Shown here one piece after another: positions 59,481 to 64,000 of a stretch of 64,000 nucleotides of DNA (the first letter of the stretch is position 1; each line of letters begins with the position of its first letter). Both the position numbers and the translations under genes were made by a program. Source of the stretch: Antilocapra americana (taxonomy: Eukaryota; Chordata; Mammalia; Artiodactyla; Antilocapridae); contig ML661885.1 of assembly GCA_007570785.1 (NCBI GenBank), forward strand, positions 35,078,696 through 35,142,695. Direction: 5' to 3'. The notes below the pieces were generated by a model, which saw nothing but the letters and a program-made list of their open reading frames with translations, was not told where the DNA came from and searched no databases.

Positions 59481-60785
59481 TGACAGCAGAGTACAAATAA
59501 GTAATCAAAGTTTTGCTTACAATGTGGACAGCCTTTCTCCCTCCCACTGGCAGCTGTAAGACTCACATCACTAGCAAGGAAAGGCACAAACAATATGAAA
59601 GAAAACAGGTGCTTCTCATCTGATTTTCCTTAGAATATTGAAAAGGCAAGACTGAAACTTCTCCCAATGATGAGATGCCATTAAAAGTATACATTAAAAG
59701 TATAGAAACAATTTGATAGGCAGTTACTTTAAAAGTACTGTAATAATTCTTTATACTACTCAAGCTTACCCCTAAAAAACAGAAACAATCCTCTTTAGAA
59801 ATCTCTTCTCTTTCCACTAGAAATTAAGCACTATTAACTTCTATTTTATTAAAGTGTTCTTCCCCACTCCCCCTGCCCCACAATAGATATCTGGTCATAG
59901 CACATAACTGTTTTTAGAGCCTTCTAGAAAATAGAAAGACATACACTTTGTGTTAAAAGAAAGCCTTTATGGTTATATTAAGAGTTTATTATTTTACATA
60001 ACAAAAGGTTACATTTGGTTTTCTTTTAAACCTACAATCTAGTACTTAGAACCCTAACATTTGTTTTATTTTTCTGAAGAAACCTTGAGATGCCTAATGA
60101 GAGCATTTGCTGCCTAAACAAAACCCATATTTTTTATAGTCTTTTCAAGTGCTATTTTCAAAGGCACTGGGAGAAAAGCTGATGTTTGATGACTACCATT
60201 AGGAGGCTTGATATGCTTTGACCTTTATTTAATCACCATCATCAAAAGGCATTTACCAGGTGTCCAGTCATGGCAGCAGCTTATTTGTGCCACAGTATTA
60301 AGTTCCATCCTGCTTTATGGCTGGAAGAAAGCCTGAGTGGTCATTTTATCCAACATGATCTTCCCACCAAGAATACACGGAACTGTGACAGTATTCTTTT
60401 TCCAAATGGTACCAACAAAATCTTTATTACGTTTCCTGCCAATCATTTCACAACAAAGTTAACTGAAAATGAGTGCAAAAGCAGATTTTATAGGACAAAC
60501 CAGTGATGTATGCTTGAGGAGCACTATCAAAAAAAGGCAAAAAAACCCACATTGCCTAACTGGGTCAGGCAATTTGCAAAATGGCTTACTGCTAGGAAAA
60601 AATCAAATGAAAACTTTAGAGTACAAAGTTAAGCACAGCTTCAAAAATGTGGACACTACAAGCTAGACTAGAAGAACACATGCAGTCAGAGTACTGATAA
60701 TCTGGCTTAATAGGGAGAAACTGCTAAGAAATACAATCACTGGAGACCGACGATTAGATGACATGGAAATGAGGATATTAATTTT
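59481..60785. other. Unique AT-rich intronic sequence
   Basis: No repeat or exon recognised. Confidence 0.45.
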
Positions 60786-63700
60786 AGAAGAAAAGAAGAG
60801 TCTAGTAGAAGGAAAGAAATCTTAAAGATCAGGGCAGAAATTAATGCAAAGGAAACAAAAGTGACCATAGCAAAAATCAACCAAGCCAAAAGCTGGTTCT
60901 TTGAGAAGATAAATAAAATTGACAAACCATTAGCCAGACTCATCAAGAAACAAAGGGAGAAGAACCAAATCAACAGAATTAGAAATGAAAACGGAGAGAT
61001 CACAACAGAAAACACAGAAATACAAAGGATCATAAGAGACTATTATCAGCAACTATATGCAAATAAACTGGACAACCTGGATGAAATGGACAAATTCCTA
61101 GAAAAGTACAACTTTCCAAGACTAAACCAGGAAGAGATAGATAATATTAATAGACCCATCACAAGCATGGAAATTGAAACCGTAATCAGAAATCTTCCAA
61201 AAAACAAAAGCCCAGGACCAGATGGCTTCACAGCTGAATTCTACCAAAAATTTAGAGAAGAGCTAACACCTATTCTACTCAAACTCTTCCAGAAAATTGC
61301 AGAGGAAGGTAAACTTCCAAACTCATTGTATGAGGCCACCATCACCCTAATTCCAAAACCCGACAAAGATGCCACAAAAAAAGAAAACTACAGGCCAATA
61401 TCACTGATGAACTTAGATGCAAAAATCCTCAACAAAATTCTAGCAAATAGAATCCAACAACACATCAAAAAGATCATACATCATGATCAAGTAGGCTTTA
61501 TCCCAGGGATGCAAGGATTCTTCAATATTCGTAAATCGATCAATGTAATACACCACATTAACAAATTGAAAAATAAAAATCACATGATTATCTCAATAGA
61601 TGCAGAGAAAGCCTTTGACAAAATTCAACATCCATTTATGATAAAAACCCTCCAAAAAGTAGGAATAGAAGGAACATACCTCAACATAATAAAAGCTATA
61701 TATGACAAACCCACAGCAAACATTATCCTCAATGGTGAAAAGCTGGAAGCATTCCCCCTGAAATCAGGAACAAGACAAGGGTGCCCACTCTCACCATGAC
61801 TTTTCAACATAGTTTTGGAAGTCTTGGCCACAGCAATCAGAGCAGATAAAGAAATCAAAGGAATCCAGATTGGAAAAGAAGAAGTAAAACTCTCTCTGTT
61901 TGCAGATGACATGATCCTCTATATTGAAAACCCTAAAGACTCTACGAGAAAATTACTAGAGCCAATCAGTGAATATAGCAAAGTTTCAGGATACAAAATC
62001 AACACACAGAAATCCCTGGCATTCCTATACACTAACAGTGAGAAATCAGAAAGAGAAATTAAGGAAACAATTCCATTCACCATCGAAACAAAAAGAATAA
62101 AATACTTAGGAGTATTTCTACCTAAAGAATCAAAAGACTTGTATATAGAAAACTATAAAACACTGATGAAAGAAATCAAGGAGGACACAAACAGATGGAG
62201 AAATGTGCCGTGTTCGTGGATTGAAAGAATAAATATAGTGAAAATGAGTATACTACCCAAAGCAATCTATAGATTCAATGCAATTCCTATCAAGCTACCA
62301 GAGGTCTTTTTCAAAGAATTAGAACAAATAATTTCTCAATTTGTATGGAAATACAAAAAACCTTGTATAGCCAAAGCAATCTTGAGAAAGAAGAATGGAA
62401 CTGGAGGAATCAACCTACCTGACTTTAGGCTATACTACAAAGCCACAGTCATCAAGACAGTATGGTACTGGCACAAAGACAGAAATATAGATCAATGGAA
62501 CAGAATAGAAAGCCTAGAGATAAATACACCCATCTATGGTCACCTTATCTTTGACAAAGGAGGCAAGAATATACAATGGAGAAAAGACAACCTCTTTAAC
62601 AAGTGGTGCTGGGAAAACTGGAAAGCCACTTGTAAAAGAATGAAACTAGATCACTTTCTAACACCATACACAATGATAAACTCAAAATGGATCAAAGATC
62701 AAAGCATAAGACCAGAAACTATAAAACTCCTAGAGGATAACATAGGCAAAACACTCTCTGCCATAACACAAAGCAGGATACTCCATGACCCACCTCCCAG
62801 AATATTGGAAATAAAAACACAAATAAACAAATGGGACCTAATTAAAATTAAAAGCTTCTGCACAACAAAGGAAACTATAAGTAAGGTGAAAAGACAGCCT
62901 TCAGAATGGGAGAAAATAATAGCCGATGAAGCAACGGACAAACAATCTCAAAAATATACAAGCAACTCCTGCAGCTCCATTCTAGAAAAATAAACAACCC
63001 AATTAAAAAGTAGGCCAAAGAACTTAACAGACATTTCTCCAAAGAAGATATAAAAATGGCTAACAAACACATGAAAAGATGTTCAACATCACTCATTATC
63101 AGAGAAATGCAAATCAAAACCACAATGAGGTACCACTTTACACCAGTCAGAATGGCTGCCATCCAAAAGTCTACAAGCAATAAATGCTGGAGAGGATGTG
63201 GAGAAAAGGGAACCCTCTTACACTGTTGGTGGGAATGCAAACTAGTACAGCCACTATGGAAAACAGTGTGGAGGTTCCTCAAAAAGCTGCAAATAGTCCT
63301 GCCATATGACCCGGCAATCCCACTGCTGGGCATATACACCGAGGAAACCAGAATTGAAAGAGCCACGTGTACCCCAATGTTCATCGCTGCATTGTTTACA
63401 ATAGCCAGGACATGGAAGCAACCTAGATGCCCATCAACTGACGAATGGATAAGAAAGCTGTGGTACATATACACAACGGAATATTACTCAGCATTAAAAA
63501 AAAAATTCATTTGAAGCAATTCTACTCAGATGGACGAAACTGGAGCCCATTATCCAGAGTGAAGTAAGCCAGAAGCAAAAACAACAATACAGTATACTAA
63601 CGCATATATATGGAATTTAGAAAGACGGTAAGGAGAACCCAACATGCGAGACAGCAAAAGGAACGCAGATGTATAGAATAGATTCGTGGACTTTGTGGAT

Positions 63701-63929
63701 GAGGGTAAGGGTGGGATGATATGGGAGAAGGGCATTGAGACATGTTAATTATCATATGTCTAATCAATTGCCAGCCCAAGATTGATGCTCGGGGCTGGTG
63801 CAGCGAGATTTCCCGGGGGGGAGGGAGGAGGGAGGGGGGTTCTGGAGGGGGAGCATATGTAAACCCATGGTGATATCGTGTCATTGTATGGCAAAAACAA
63901 TAAAAAAAAAGAAGAAGAAGAAAAGAAGA
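60786..63929 (+). mobile_element. L1 LINE, 5' truncated, 3.1 kb, with perfect 14-bp target-site duplication
   Basis: An L1 body of 60800-63915 flanked by AGAAGAAAAGAAGA at 60786-60799 and 63916-63929. The site reads TTTT|AGAA, a close match to the L1 endonuclease preference TT|AAAA. ORF2 is present from before the reverse transcriptase to the C-terminus. Then come a G-rich 3' UTR (G runs at 63815-63852), an AATAAA signal at 63899-63904 and a poly(A) stretch. ORF1 and the endonuclease are missing. Confidence 0.95.
60801..63514 (+). pseudogene. L1 ORF2 (reverse transcriptase), decayed
   Basis: The frame is open from the truncation point. It holds the [15 protein letters not shown] block (about 61210), the SIDAEKAFD motif with the catalytic Asp (about 61593-61620), the FADD box at 61899-61910 and the C-terminal zinc-knuckle-like [18 protein letters not shown] stretch at about 63185-63240. 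Defects: an in-frame TGA at 61797-61799 (a Leu codon in relatives), a 1-nt shift in an A-run near 62987, and TAG (former Trp) at 63011-63013. The last piece reads open from 63056 to 63514. It cannot encode a working protein. Confidence 0.93.
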
Positions 63930-64000
63930 TACATCACCATGGAGTAACAGTTTAATATAATTTAATTGCATCAGTCTCTTCCATGATCTAAGCATGGGTG
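63930..64000. other. Unique intronic sequence at the window edge
   Basis: AT-rich single-copy-looking sequence after the L1 tail. Confidence 0.4.

Larger units (their letters stand above)
14353..64000 (-). other. OXR1: OXR1 intron upstream of the exon (partial)
   Basis: This 49.6 kb precedes the exon in transcript order. I see no upstream coding exon, CpG island or promoter, so the first exon joined to this one should lie beyond 64000, or is a short exon I could not recognise. Human OXR1 is known to have very large introns, which fits. Confidence 0.75.

Overview
This window is nuclear DNA from a ruminant, most likely a bovid (cattle, sheep, goat or a close relative). It is dense in the ruminant retroelements BovB (an RTE-type LINE) and Bov-tA (a tRNA-headed SINE using the BovB 3' end). 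It also carries a young artiodactyl L1, a cetartiodactyl tRNA-derived SINE, and the usual mammalian fossils: L2, MIR, old L1M, MER5A, a Tigger element and LTR relics. I saw no bacterial or plasmid features, no tRNA or rRNA genes, no CRISPR array and no CpG island. The species cannot be fixed from this sequence alone.

Only one host-gene segment can be supported: a 197-bp coding exon of OXR1 (oxidation resistance 1) on the minus strand at 14156-14352. It has a consensus GTGAGT donor, an AG acceptor with a poor polypyrimidine tract, and 65 complete codons that read as the N-terminal part of OXR1. The rest of the window is therefore best read as OXR1 intron: 14353-64000 upstream of the exon and 1-14155 downstream. 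I did not find a neighbouring OXR1 exon or a first exon or promoter.

Layout. 1-10 kb: AT-rich unique sequence with Bov-tA, MIR, L2, a long L1 3' end (5.4-6.9 kb) and an old LTR-like relic. 10-11.3 kb: an antisense L1 3' end interrupted by a Bov-tA and a BovB fragment. 13-16 kb: a chimeric Tigger/BovB insertion, a Tigger element, the OXR1 exon, then an oppositely oriented BovB fragment. 16-40 kb: scattered SINEs, L1M, L2, MIR, MER5A, a BovB fragment and microsatellites. 40-49 kb: BovB tails, a solo ERV LTR nested in an older LTR relic, and three antisense L1 3' ends. 50-60 kb: SINEs, MIRs, a 1.9-kb BovB with a decayed reverse transcriptase, and an older antisense BovB. 60.8-63.9 kb: a 3.1-kb 5'-truncated L1 with decayed ORF2, a G-rich 3' UTR, a poly(A) tail and a perfect 14-bp target-site duplication.

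Nothing here amounts to a new multi-gene system. The observations most worth checking are (i) inverted BovB copies flanking the OXR1 exon, which could pair in the pre-mRNA and favour skipping or circularisation of that exon, and (ii) a retroinsertion that joins a reverse-complement Tigger fragment to a BovB 3' tail inside one target-site duplication. Its orientation is what template switching onto the OXR1 pre-mRNA would give. Repeat family names are from recall; ages and subfamilies were not computed.
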